A stretch of 64,000 nt of DNA from Lycium barbarum. Lineage: Eukaryota > Streptophyta > Magnoliopsida > Solanales > Solanaceae. The notes under the pieces are model-generated. The model made no database searches. It was not told the DNA's origin and saw only the letters and a program-made list of their open reading frames with translations. Below are positions 45,466-56,950 of the stretch, one piece after another (positions within the stretch are counted from its first letter, which is position 1; each line of letters starts with the position of its first letter). The stretch covers positions 18,054,336 through 18,118,335 of the forward strand of contig NC_083340.1 in the NCBI RefSeq assembly GCF_019175385.1, in the 5' to 3' direction. A program made the translations under genes and the position numbers.

Positions 45466-46496
45466 CAGAACACTGTTTAGTAAAACAGGCATAACTTTTT
45501 GTACATAGCTCTGTTCAAGACCCATAATATACCGTTGGAAATCTATTTCAAGGGGCTACAACTTTCATCAAGAAAGTTTTCCCAAATTCCAAATTAATAA
45601 TGGGGTTATGGTCATTGAAAGTAAGAATTTCTATAAACTCACTTGCAAACATGCCCCGTAGAGTGGCTTTCAACTTTGCTTTGCCCAAAGACTCTTCTCA
45701 TGTCTTGATTGGGTTTCAAACACCATTTATACACTACTCAAATTGGGTTCATTATACCCCCGTCTTATGAGACAAATCTTAGCCCGAATGCACGAGGTGT
45801 TACAATCTTATCAAATGAGCAAGTCATAGTTCATAACAAAATTAATACGCTAATTCATAACAACCGGCTCAAAATTAATACAAGAAGACCTTTCTAAAAA
45901 TACAACATCAATTGATCAAATTTTTGTTCAATAAATGAAATTAAACTATGGGTCTTTTTTTACAAAATTAAAAGGTTGGTAGATATAAATAAAATTTGGT
46001 GGAAGTTAATGAGATTGGTAAATGATTGATGGGGGTAATTGTTAAAAATATCTACCAACTTATGGGTCTTTTTTTACAAAATATAAACGTATGGGTTAAA
46101 TTTTATATTTTAAAAAGTTGAAGCCATGGTTTCAAACCCCAAATCATGCCTGTTTGGATGATTTGGGGTTTCAAACCATGGTTTCAAATCATGACTGAAA
46201 ACGCATGTCCAAATTCAGATTGTGCATTGCAGGACTCATTTTTGTGGTTGGAGCTCGAAAAATGGAATTCATTGGTAATTTCGGGAGCTCGAATCCGAAA
46301 TCTCTAATTAAGAATGGAGAGATTTCAACAATCTCACCATTACCCATGTTGATTATATCAGTCTGTTTCCTTTGATCTGTGAAGAGTTTTATGGTGGGTG
46401 AACAAGTTATATGTAATTATAATTTTAGAATTGTAATATAAGATTAAACAATGATGAATTATTTAATTGATGTACTTCTATTTGTATATGGTTGAT

Positions 46497-48035
46497 TTTT
46501 CTACTAAATAGAAACACGAGTGGATCGTCGTCCACCCCAGGGACCCATTCATGTTTCTATATAGTAGAATTTAAAAAAAAAAAAGTTAAGGGTCCACTCT
46601 TCTATAATTAAAAAAAATAAAAAAAAAGAGTCCACACTTCTATAATAGTAGAAATAAAAAAGAAATTTCTACTATATAGAAACACGAGTGGATCGTCGTC
46701 CACCCCAGGGACCCACTCATGTTTCTATATAGTAGAATTTAAAAAAAAAAAGTTAAGGGCCCACTCTTCTATAATTAAAAAAAATAAGGGTCCACCCTTA
46801 TATAATAATAGAAATAAAAAAGAAAAAAAAATTAAGATGGAGCCCACGTGAAGAATTAGGAGACAATTGCAACAAAAAAAGGTGGGGTAACACGAGTGGA
46901 TCGACGTCCACCCCAGGGACCCACTCATGTTTCTATATAGTAGAATTTAAAAAAAAAAAGTTAAGGGCCCACTCTTCTATAATTAAAAATAAAATAAAAA
47001 TAAGGGTCCACCCTTCTATAATTGTAGAAATAAAAAAGAAATTTTTACTATGTAGAAACACGAGTGGATCGTCGTCCACCCCAGGAACCCACTCATGTTT
47101 CTATATAGTAGAATTTAAAAAAAAAAAAGTTAAGGGTCCACTCTTCTATAATTAAAAATAAAATAAAATAAGGGTCCACCCTTCTATAATAGTAGAAATA
47201 AAAAAGAAAAAAATTTAAGATGGAGCCCACGTGAAGAATTAGAAGACAATTGCAACAAAAAAAGGTGGGGTTCACATGAAGAAGTACTAGATAATTGCAA
47301 CAACAAAAAAATAGGACATTTAAATAATGATAATAAGTTCAGAAAATGGTAAAGGTACGCTTAGAGAAAATTCAAAGAAGAGAAATTCAGGAAAAAAGAA
47401 ATAACGATTTAAATTGAACACAAAAACCGCTAAAGAAGTCATAAAATCAAAATATTTAAAACTTAAGTTTAGACACATACGTCTCACACAAATAATGAGG
47501 AATAACATCAAGAAGATGAAATATAAACGGTCTTCTATAATAGAAAATTAAAAAATTTAAAAAAATTAAGGTGGGGCCCACTCTTCTATAATTGTAGAAA
47601 TTTTTTAAAAAAATTAAGGTGGGACCCACTCTTCTATGATAGTACAAATTTAAAAAAAAAAACAAATTTAAGGTGGGGTCCACATGAAGAATTAGGAGAC
47701 AGTTGCAAAAAAAGGGGTGGGGCCCACGTGAAGATGTAGGAGACAATTATAAAAAAAATAGCGTGGGGTCCACGTGAAGAAGTACGAGACAATTGAGATA
47801 AAAAAAATGTTTAAATAATGATAATAAGTTCAGAAAATGGTAAAGATACGCTTAGAGAAAATTTAAAGAAGAGAAATTCAAGAAAAAAGAAATAACGATT
47901 TAAATTGAACACATAAACCGCTAAAGAAGTCATAAAACCAAAAGATTTAAAACTTATACCTTTGGGTATAAGTTTAGACACATACGTCTCACACAAATAA
48001 TGAGGAATAACATCGACAAGACGAAATATAAATGG
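46497..48035. repeat. Complex tandem array of hairpin-forming units
   Basis: Four units of about 70 bp (46497-46569, 46666-46738, 46890-46947, 47046-47114) consist of inverted arms TTCTACTATATAGAAACA...TGTTTCTATATAGTAGAA around a core with GGATCGTCGTCCACCCC. Between them lie GGGTCCACTCTTCTATAAT and polyadenine spacers. A second unit of about 210 bp (GATAATAAGTTCAGAAAATG onward) occurs at about 47328-47530 and again at 47818-48035. The array is non-coding. It may be several MITE copies amplified together. Confidence 0.7.
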
Positions 48036-48355
48036 TCAAGAAACGTATACACATATTTTCTTAAAATGATGAAGTTGGTCTATACTTAAAAATTTAAGAC
48101 TACAGCAGATGCTGACACATGAAAGCGCTTTTCAATTTTGTAGGAAAAACTCGGTAGGAAAACCAAACCAGAAAAGTCATATATGGGAGAAGCGGACTAA
48201 ATAAAATAATTTATTGATATTTTCAGTTAATTGAATTATAATACTTTTTATAATAGAAATTTCACAATTATATTACCATAAATTTTTTCAAACTTTGTAT
48301 TCGTAGCAAACACTAATATAATAAAGTTTTGGAAGCGGAGCACAAACTACAATGT

Positions 48356-48369
48356 TATATATATATATA
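48356..48369. repeat. TA repeat at the left edge of the second pararetrovirus
   Basis: Seven TA units stand immediately before the first viral codons. With the (TA)29 tract at 53569-53626 they bracket the coding part of the virus. Confidence 0.8.
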
Positions 48370-49572
48370 CCAAAAGAAATCAGACGCTTTCAATAAAATA
48401 TTAGAAGATATACAAGATAGTGATGAAGAAATAGAATTAGACTCAATAATAAGCCAAAAAGAATTAATGGAATGTAGTGCATCTAGTTCTAGTCTATTTC
48501 AAAGAATAACAGGAGAACAATACACAGTAGACACGAGCACAGGAAATGTACATAGAAGAAGAGTTTTTAGAACAACAGGAGAACCTATAGACAATATAAA
48601 ACCATCAGGAAAAAGAATGTCTATAGAAGAACCTATTATTCTCCAAGAAGGAGGTAATAAAGGAAGGATATTAAATATAGCAGCTCATGATCCACAAAGA
48701 TGGAATTCAGTAATAGACCTTTGGAAAGGAATAGTAGTAGCAGACTATATAAAACTTATAATGATACAGATGTTGAAACTATGTATAAATACTTAGAGAC
48801 ATTTTTAGGAGAATCAGCTAAAGCTCTATGGGAAACATATAAGGAAGATTTTCCGATGGAATTTCAATACTTAGTATCCATGGGAGCAAATTCATACAAT
48901 TTTACTAATAAAATACATACTTTAATTACAGGAGAAGATCCAAATAGTAGATTAGTAATACTACAAAGAAATGTTTTAATTAAATTAGAATAGTTAAGTA
49001 TAAGTAGTTGGTTTCATATTAAGAAATTTTTAAATAATTATTTTTATTATTGTACAATTAGTGGAAACGCTTTTGACCAAGAATTAGGAAAGAAATTATT
49101 TAATAAACTACCAGGAGCTCTAGGAAGAGAAATAGAAGACAGATGAAATAAAAGAGACGGAGTAGTACAAAATCCTAATTTAAAATGGTCAATAGGACAT
49201 AGAATACAACATATAATGGATATACTACAAGAAAAATGCACACATATACAAATACAAAAACAATTAAAACAAAATGAAATGAATTTTTGTAAAAGCGTGG
49301 TATACACTACTCAGAGTTACGATAAAGACAATTCTAAAAAGAAAAAATATAAAAAATATGGAACTCAATATAATCGAAACTACCCTCAATACAATAGAAA
49401 GAAATATTATCTTAGAAAATCATCAGCTAGAAAACCCTATTTAGACAGAAATAGACATATAAGAAAATACAGAACAGATAGAAATTATAAAAATAAACTG
49501 GAATGTTTTACTTGTGGAAGTGTAGAACACTTAGCAAATACATGTCCAAAAAGAATAAATAATAAGATATGA
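48370..49572 (+). pseudogene. Pararetroviral coat protein, frameshifted
   Basis: The N-terminal part (48370 to about 48760) is Ser/acidic and includes PQRWNSVIDLWKGIVVADYI. The frame then shifts to a core with YLETFLGESAKALWETYKED (about 48785-48990). A stop at 48991 and a TGA at 49144 follow. The basic C-terminus (49216-49572) is rich in Lys, Arg and Tyr and holds the zinc knuckle CFTCGSVEHLANTC (49504-49545), which fits CX2CX4HX4C. Such a knuckle binds viral RNA during packaging. Breaks are scattered, consistent with neutral decay after integration. Confidence 0.82.
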
Positions 49573-49959
49573 AATTCACAGCTAATTGAAGACTTTCAAG
49601 AAATCTTAATCAATGTAGATGAATATATGTTAGACACATAAAGTATATACTCCATAGTAAGTATAGATACTGAAGAAAAGAAATTAAAACAGACTCATCA
49701 GACTAAGAAGCAGAAGAATTAATCAATGAAATAGGAGTAGAAAAACTAGACCTAGAACCAATTCAAATGGATAATTTAGCAAATATATCAGAAGACTGTA
49801 GTCACGACTTTGAAAGAAATAAAGGTTTAGTTAGTAATGCATGTTTCTCTTGTAAATGGTTTCCTAGTAGAGATAAAAGGGCAAAATGTAAAAATTGTTT
49901 TATCGAGGACGTATCATGTGTATAGAAAAAGAATTTAAGACAAAAATACATAAAGAGGA

Positions 49960-52299
49960 AAAACATAAAAAAAAAAATAGAAGACCCTACTATTAGTCTA
50001 AGAATAATGACATTAGAAACTAGAATAAATGAATTAGAAATCAGATTATATAAATTAGAAAAAGGAAAACAAAAAGAAGCAGATAGCGAAGATGAAGAAA
50101 TAGGTTTATCTAATATACAACCGCTAAGAACAATACCAGAAGATTCAATAGCAGAACTAATGAGTATAGAAGACCATGGAGCCTTAGTATGTAATGAAGA
50201 CAAAAAATTAACAATAAAAATACTCGCCAGAATCAAAATAGATGACTATGAAATAGAAACATTAGCATTAGTAGATTCAGGATGTACTAAATGTATAATA
50301 AATAAACGAATAGTCCCACCAAACTTAATAAAAGTTCTAGATAAACCAGTTGCAGCCATGCAAATGGATGGAACTCATAATATATATAAACATTATATTC
50401 ATAAGGCATACATTAGCTTTATCAACACTTGTTCAGAATTTTATAAATCTAGTTATAAAATGGATAAAATATGAGTAAAAGACTTAAATATAAATATAGA
50501 CTTTGTCATAGGATTAGACTTTATGTTGCATAACAATGGAAGTTGCATGATTACAAGAGATGGAGTAATTTTTCTAAAAAATATTACTCATACACCAGTA
50601 CAAGCTCATAAAACTGAAACTAGAATCAGACATAAGAAGATCCCTACTCCAGACCAAATAAACCTGCAAAAGAAAGAAGAGAGTTGTTATAAGGATTGTC
50701 AAGACAGCAATACATGTTGTAAAAGCAAGACAGAAATAAAGAATTTAATTCTAGAAGAAGAAGAAATACTAGACGACGATAATCTAATAGGAAAAAATTA
50801 TACTTTAATAGACGTAGAAACAGAATTATATAATTTTAAAACAGGGATAGAAAGGATAGGAGTAATAAAAAATCAAAAAGATTTAGATAATATAATAAAA
50901 AAACTAGATGGGATAGAAATTATAGGAGAAAAAACTTTAAAACATTGGAAAAATAACAAAATTGTATGTAAATTAGACATAATAAATCTAGAATATATAA
51001 TTAAAACAACCTCAATAAAAGCAACTAACCAAGATGTGGAAGACTTTAAAGTACAAATAAAGAAATTATTAAATCTAGGAGTAATAAGAATATCTACTTC
51101 TAAACATAGATCTGCCGCATTTATGGTAAGAAACCATAGTGAGATAGTAAGAGGAAAAGCTAGAATGGTAATAAATTACAAAAGACTTAATGATAACACC
51201 AGAACAGATGGATATAAGTTACCATACAAAACAGAACTAATAAATAGAATACAAAGTAAAAATATCTTTAGTAAATTTGATTGTAAATCAGGATATTGAC
51301 AGGTACGAATGCATGAAGAAAGTATAGAATGGACTGCATTTACCTGTCCTGAAAGACATTTCGAATGGTTTGTAATGCCATTTGGATTAAAGACAGCTCC
51401 TCTAATTTTTCAAAGAAAAATGGATAGTATATTTGGAGACTACAAAAGATTTGTCCTAGCATATGTAGACGATATATTAGTATTTAGTAAAGACACGAAA
51501 GAACATTTAGGACACCTACAGACGGTATTTAGATTATTTATAGAATATGGAATAATAATTAGCAAGAAAAATATGGAATTATGTAAAAACCATATAAACT
51601 TTTTAGGAGTAGTGCTAGGAGATGGCAAAATAAAATTGCAACCTCATATAGCTAAAAAGGCCTTAGAAATGCCAGATAAACTAGATAATGTTAAAGAATT
51701 ACAAAAATTCTTTGGAATAGTAAATTGTGCTAGAAGTTTTATAAGAGACTTAGGAAAAATAGCAAGGACCATTATATTAAAAAACGGGATCAAATGGTCA
51801 AAAACATTTTAATACAGAAGATATTAGATTAGTACAAAAAATTAAAGAAAAAATAAAAAATATTCCAGACTTAAATATGCCCCTAGAAACAGACTATTTA
51901 ATTATAGAAACAGATGGAAGCTTCGAAGGATGGGGAGCAGTATTAAAGGCAAAACCAAATAAATATAACAATAAAAGTGAAGAAAAGATATGTGCTTATC
52001 GAAGTGGTAAGTACCGAGAAAAAGGAAATATGAGTAGTATAGATGCTGAAATTTTAGCTGTAATATATGGCTTAAATAGTTTTAGACTAGATATACTAAA
52101 TAAACCAGAAATATTAGTAAGAACATACCGTGAAGCTATAGTCAAATTATATCAAAAGATTAATGATAAAAGTAGTAGTAGACGAAAATGGTTAAATTTT
52201 ATGGATACTATTGCAATTTATAATTTAACATTCGAACATATAAAAGGAAAAGATAATAACCTAGACCAATTAAGTAGATTAAAAATCACATCTAACTGA
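49960..52299 (+). pseudogene. Pararetroviral protease, reverse transcriptase and RNase H, broken
   Basis: The aspartic protease motif ALVDSGCTKCIINK has its DSG at 50274-50282. The RT follows, with ARMVINYKRLND and FSKFDCKSGY, a TGA at 51297-51299, then MPFGLKTAP and the active site YVDDILVFS at 51462. RNase H has IIETDGSFEGWG (about 51904) and an Asp/Glu-containing helix. At the expected third catalytic Asp the codon at 52126-52128 is Tyr (VRTYREAI). A stop at 50472 splits the protease and another near 51810 separates RT from RNase H. The enzyme set would copy pregenomic RNA to DNA; this copy is inactive. Confidence 0.85.
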
Positions 52300-52307
52300 T
52301 TTTCTAT

Positions 52308-53565
52308 TTGAACAGCATGAGACCATCAAGTTCTCAGACAGCAGACAAGGGAAAAGGCATAGCCTCAACCCAAGAGACTTACAGACAAAAGGTACTAGGT
52401 AACCTTCATTTTAGACCTACATCTGCATTAGACAAAAACGCCTTAGAAAGAATACATTTTGGAGCCAATAATTTAGTATTTTTTTCCGCCATCTAATTTG
52501 ACTTTTAAGGTGTTACCAGAATATGTAATAGACAAACAAAAGACATGTTTAGTTTACAATTTGTGAATATCACATAATAAAAAAGACTCTAAACATTTTA
52601 TAGCCACCTTAAATGCACTTTGTCAGTATTTTACAGACAAAAATCTAGATAAGAAATTTAAATTTTATGTTGTAGTTCATGGTAGAACTAATGGTATTTT
52701 CCAGACTTGGACAGAAGTTTTAGACTCTATTAAAGATATAAGAAAACCTATTTTTAAAGGCCTTAATGATATCACCGAGGCATTAGACTATGCTAGAGGA
52801 GTGTTGGGTCCAAATTACTATATTTCTCCAGCTCTCAGACAAAATCCAGATAGAATCCCTCAGTACAATATATAAAAAGACACAGATTAAGTGATTTTTT
52901 ATGATCACTGCTCTACTATGACTGAGACCGTCAGAAGACTTAACTAGCAAAAAGAGACACTCATCCAAGAAAAAATGAAACTCTTGGAACAATCAAGACT
53001 GTTAGAACAAATACTACAAGCAATTAAATTCGAATTAGCACAATCCCAGAGTTCTCCATCTCAGACAAAAATGGATGAGGCGGGTGTGCATTTCCCAATG
53101 AATGCAAATAGATCCACTGTATCGGATAGAGATACAGCTAGTCCGGTTCAAACGGTAGCCGGTAAAGACTCATCAAATCCGTTGATGACTGTCACTTTGC
53201 CAAAAAGTGAAGATGAGGGATGTTCATCTCTCTAGACAAGACGAAGACTACCAAAGACACTGACGCAAGAAGCTACTTCTATCAAGAAAAGCATACTTGC
53301 AAAAAAGAAAAAAAAAATGACAACATAGAAAGTATAGTTAAAGAGACTTTGAAAGATTTTTCCAAACAAAAGCAGAACAAGACAAGCATATAATTAAGAA
53401 TCCTAATCCAGAATTATCTCCAAGTCCAAGAATGTCACCAGTCCATAGTTCAGATGAAGGAGATATGATAAATTTCCAGAACAGTGCGTTTCAAGATTCA
53501 CAAGACCCAAACGAAGACGATTCGGGAATGAGTTTTGATTCTATTGCACTATATAATTTAGACAC

Positions 53566-53570
<5 letters not shown>
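52308..53570 (+). pseudogene. Pararetroviral transactivator/viroplasmin (TAV), broken
   Basis: The start (MRPSSSQTADKGKGIASTQE) is followed by stops near 52495-52570. A segment with KFKFYVVVHGRTNGIFQTWT and FKGLNDITEALDYARG (about 52655-52800) is the RNase H1-like fold of caulimovirid transactivators. A coiled, Gln-rich stretch lies at 52975-53235, and an acidic tail (SFDSIALYNLDT) ends with TAA directly at the TA repeat. In the family this protein lets ribosomes reinitiate on the polycistronic RNA and builds viroplasms. Confidence 0.75.

Positions 53571-53626
<56 letters not shown>
53569..53626. repeat. (TA)29 microsatellite at the end of the viral transactivator
   Basis: Fifty-eight bases of pure TA start at the stop codon of the transactivator frame and separate it from the viral intergenic region. 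Confidence 0.95.
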
Positions 53627-53629
<3 letters not shown>

Positions 53630-53910
53630 AGTGGAAGAAATAATTATGAGACAAAAGTAGTGGAAGAAATAGTTATGATGAGACAAAAGACTGAAAGATT
53701 CGTTGATCAAAAGCAACGGCTAGAAGGCATTTTGCGGAAAAAGAGAGTTTTATTAAAGTAGCTTTAATAAAGCAATCACAGTAAATGGACAGCTCAGCAA
53801 ACGGACAAAGTTTCTTTTAGAAAAGTTCATGTGATGATGGGGCCCAGAGAGCACCCGGCTGAACTCAACTTTAGTATTTTGAAATCCGAAGTTGAAGTCC
53901 GCCAGACACC

Positions 53911-53918
53911 TATAAATA
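53911..53918 (+). promoter_or_regulatory. Viral pregenomic RNA promoter TATA box
   Basis: CACCTATAAATAGCAGC lies 340 bp after the transactivator frame. A purine-rich leader follows, with GTAATATAAAC near 54041 as a likely polyadenylation signal, the arrangement of a caulimovirid 35S-type promoter and short terminal redundancy. Confidence 0.65.
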
Positions 53919-54674
53919 GCAGCATTTGTGGAGAAGCAAAGACATCACGAAGAAAAGCACCAACCACCTCTCTCTAAAAAACTTCCATATCCCCTTTCTC
54001 TTTCATCAAATGCTCCAATCCCTTTCCCAGTTCAAAACCTCTGTAATATAAACTCGTATTGTAAAATAGTATTAAGTTTTTAATACCTATCCCCTAGTGT
54101 GAAGTAGTTTTTGGGGTTCGCCGAAAGGGAAACCTCTCTCCTTCTTCAAACCATGTAAGTTTATTTACTATGTTTTCTGTACTACTCTCCCTATTATGTA
54201 AATTATTTCGTGATTGTATGAATATTATGTTTAGGTAATTATTTCCTTGTCATCATGAACCTGTTATTCTTAGTATATGGTTATTCTCTTAACTTCTTAA
54301 TAACCTCGATGGATTAACCTGTAAATTCCTAGGTTTTAAAGAGGCCGTTTAATGTCTAAATGATGAAGGACGATGTTGGCCGTGGTTACCGGGGTGTGGT
54401 TAAAGAAGACTGTTATTAAGAATAAATGTTAAGAGAAAGAAATGAACAGTATAACAGGATTCATGACTCAAAAAAAAAAAACTTTGGGAGATAGACAGAA
54501 AATTAGAAATATAACTACATGATAAGAGGAAACATAGGAGTGAGGAAGTACCGAGTAGGATTGTTAAAAATTTATTTAATAAACAACATTAACTTCTCTA
54601 CTTTGTCCTTTGAACTTTTCTTATTAAAAAAACTCATTGAAAAATTACTACCCCCCTCTCTGTTTGGGGGGTAT

Positions 54675-54708
<34 letters not shown>

Positions 54709-54729
54709 CGCGCGCGCGCGCACGCGCAT
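54675..54729. repeat. Compound (TA)(TG)(CG) microsatellite
   Basis: About 55 bases of unbroken alternating pyrimidine-purine: TATATA, then TGTGTG, then CGCGCG and CACGCGCA. Such runs favour left-handed Z-DNA. Confidence 0.9.
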
Positions 54730-54984
54730 AAAAACAGTGCAAACTTATGTATGCTTATTAGCAATATAAAATATACATATATTACCACTACCCAAACACA
54801 ACTACATACACATAAATACATTATAATCCAAAATGTTGGGCCCGTGCTGTCGCCATCTAGTATTGAATTAAAAATGAGCTATATGGAATCTATCTATATA
54901 AATATATAAAAGTAGGACAAAGGCCCGGTGATGTGGCATGCCTCGTTGACCAGGAAATGTATTTATCTGTTTTCTTAACTAGTA

Positions 54985-55010
54985 TTCGTACCCGCGCGAT
55001 GCGCGGCTGG
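54985..55010 (-). mobile_element. Helitron-like 3' terminus
   Basis: On the minus strand, CCGCGCATCGCGCGG (a 6-bp GC stem with a 3-base loop) is followed by GTACGAATA and then CTAGT, which matches the hairpin plus CTRR-T Helitron ending. The element would extend toward higher coordinates; its 5' TC end was not found. A weaker, degenerate ending (GGGCCCGTGC...ATCTAGT) lies at about 54838-54860 on the plus strand. Confidence 0.6.
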
Positions 55011-56534
55011 TATCGAATGAAGCTAATCATAGAAAATTATTTGCGTATTTGCTAGATATAATAAAAAATTATCATATATCACTAACATATTTAAAATTAA
55101 TAAATTTTTGAAATATTAAATTAGAATTTTACTTATTTGAACACATTAGATTATATTAATTTAACAAAAGTTAATTATCATCTTGTGATGATTAACCTTG
55201 TTCATTACACAATCCTGATTAATTATTGTTATATGACGTATAAAAAATCATCTGATTATAAAAAAAAAGGTTTTATTTTATATAATTATTTGAAAAGCAA
55301 AGAACTTGTTACCGCTATGTTTAGAGTTACCCACATGAGAAATTTAATTATTTATATTTTAAATTTTTAATGTGGTAATTGAATTTCTTTATACTCCATG
55401 TTTTAAATTTTGGCTCTATTTATTGAGTCTTCCGTTACGCGGTCTTATTCATAATATAGTTTTTATGAGCAATAACTCATTCTCACTCTCTCTTTTTTTT
55501 TTTTTTTTTTTTTTTTACTTATTTTCTCAATAAATAACATCATCTAATCCAACTCCCACACCCTCACCCCCACCCCGCATCCCCCTCCTCCCGTTTGCAT
55601 GATCTCCGAACATTTAACACAATATTCTATCTCTATTAAATTTTAAAAAAAAAATTGCCGAAACGTTAGCACCGTTTAAAACTTTTTGCCGAAAAGTTGC
55701 CACTTTAAAACTTCTTCCTGAAACGTTGTCATAGTAAAATTCTTAAACACTTCTAATTAAATCTCTTACCTCTTTATTACACATTTACTATTAGTCTTCC
55801 AACTCCCAAAAAACTACTACATTTTCTGAGACGCTTCATCCATTTTTTCCCCCAGTTTCCTCCTCTCCTTTTAAGTTCCAATACTCATTAAACATTTTAT
55901 CTTTCGTTACTCTCTCTACGTGACTCTCTTCCAATTATTCTTTATCCTTCATTTGCTACCATTTTTACGGGACTGTTTGCAAATACAAGTAACATATTTT
56001 TCCCAGTTAATCTACCTATATTATTGCATTTGTTTTAAGAAATTCTAACATTGGCATTGTATAATAGAATAACTTTTGCACAGATTTCACAAACATATGG
56101 CTACATATAATTGGATGTTTTTGATCAGGTTCTAACGGCAGAAATTTAGAGCTTGAAACTTGGGCGCTAGAAGAAAACGAATGAGACTACATAAGAAAGT
56201 GAGCCGTAAATTTTATCTTTCGTTACTCTCTCTACGTGACTTCTGCTAATTATTCTTTATCCTTCATTTGTTAACACATATACGTGATTGTTTGCAAAGA
56301 CAGGCTAAATATTTTTTCCTGTTAATCTACCTACATTCTTGCATTTGTTTTAAGAAACTCTAACATTTGCATTGTATAATGGAATAATTTTTGCACAGAT
56401 TTCACAAACATATATATGCTAACATATAATTGGTTGTTTTCAGGTTCTAAAGGCATAGATGGTTTGGCGGGACAAGTATGAAGATGGCGGAGTGTGGCAT
56501 GGGGCCCGGCTTAGTGCCTTTGCCCATCTATGGG

Positions 56535-56694
56535 CCGGTTTGCGACTTTTACCCGTAGCTTTGAAGACGCATTCACAGCCTTTGGGCTTCGGTGACCGTA
56601 AATACTCTGACAGACCGGTTTGCGACTTTTACCCGTAGCTTTGAAGACGCATTCACAGTCTTTGGGCTTCGGTGACCGTAAATACTCTGACAGT
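56535..56694. repeat. 80-bp tandem duplication
   Basis: Two near-identical copies (56535-56614 and 56615-56694) begin CCGGTTTGCGACTTTTACCC and include AGACGCATTCACAG and GGTGACCGTAAATACTCTGA. I see one substitution between them (GCC/GTC). It lies just upstream of an LTR and is probably part of that element's internal region. Confidence 0.9.
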
Positions 56695-56763
56695 GTGGGT
56701 GGCACACAGACATGTTGAATCTCTGACCCGTGGTATGATAATGAGCCACGTGGAACTTAGTTC

Positions 56764-56950
56764 GAGGAGGAGATTGTTGGGTGTGCGAACAAAGTACCAC
56801 ATTAGTAGCTGAAAAGAAAAAGGAGCTACTTATAAGGAGTTGAATACTCTTAATGATGTGAGGCCTTTTGGGAAAAACCGTGCAGGCTTAGCCCAAAGCG
56901 AACAATATCATATCATGTTAAGAGTATCTTTGGACCGTTTTAGCCCAACA
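56764..56950 (+). mobile_element. LTR-retrotransposon 3' LTR with polypurine tract (TRIM/LARD-like)
   Basis: The purine run GAGGAGGAGAT (56764-56774) directly precedes TGTTGGGTGTGCGAAC (56775). The LTR ends TAGCCCAACA at 56950, giving TG...CA ends with TGTTGGG/CCCAACA inverted edges. At 176 bp it is short, suggesting a non-autonomous element. It carries a CTTATAAGGAG TATA-like motif. No 5' LTR or coding region was recognised nearby. Confidence 0.7.

Larger units (their letters stand above)
43065..48355. other. Gene-free region between the GH31 gene and the second pararetrovirus
   Basis: Nearest the GH31 start is its promoter and 5' leader (about 43080-43440), where I could not identify a certain TATA box. 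Then come a MITE-like end (CTGTTTGGACATGATTTGAA, about 43470), the dispersed repeat copy 2 (43602-44640), repeat DNA with TACGG palindromes (45285-45465), a second MITE-like end (about 46140-46215), and the hairpin tandem array (46497-48035). No protein gene is supported. Confidence 0.55.
48370..54130 (+). mobile_element. Endogenous pararetrovirus (Caulimoviridae, solendovirus/TVCV-like)
   Basis: In order on the plus strand: coat protein with CCHC knuckle, protease-RT-RNase H, transactivator, then an intergenic region with a TATA box. This is the gene order of caulimovirids with a transactivator gene; the relatives found integrated in nightshades are the tobacco vein clearing virus group, so I infer a solendovirus-like source. 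Codon use is very A-rich, unlike host exons. No movement protein is visible, so the left end is truncated. Every frame has stops or shifts. The right limit is approximate. Confidence 0.85.

Noticed and set aside
46497..48035. CRISPR-like array
   Set aside because: This is a plant nuclear region; the repeats are long palindromes with variable A-rich spacing and no cas genes.
48370..53570. Calling the second viral element a Ty3/gypsy retrotransposon
   Set aside because: It has a transactivator-like frame and an intergenic promoter, with no integrase and no LTRs, so Caulimoviridae fits better.
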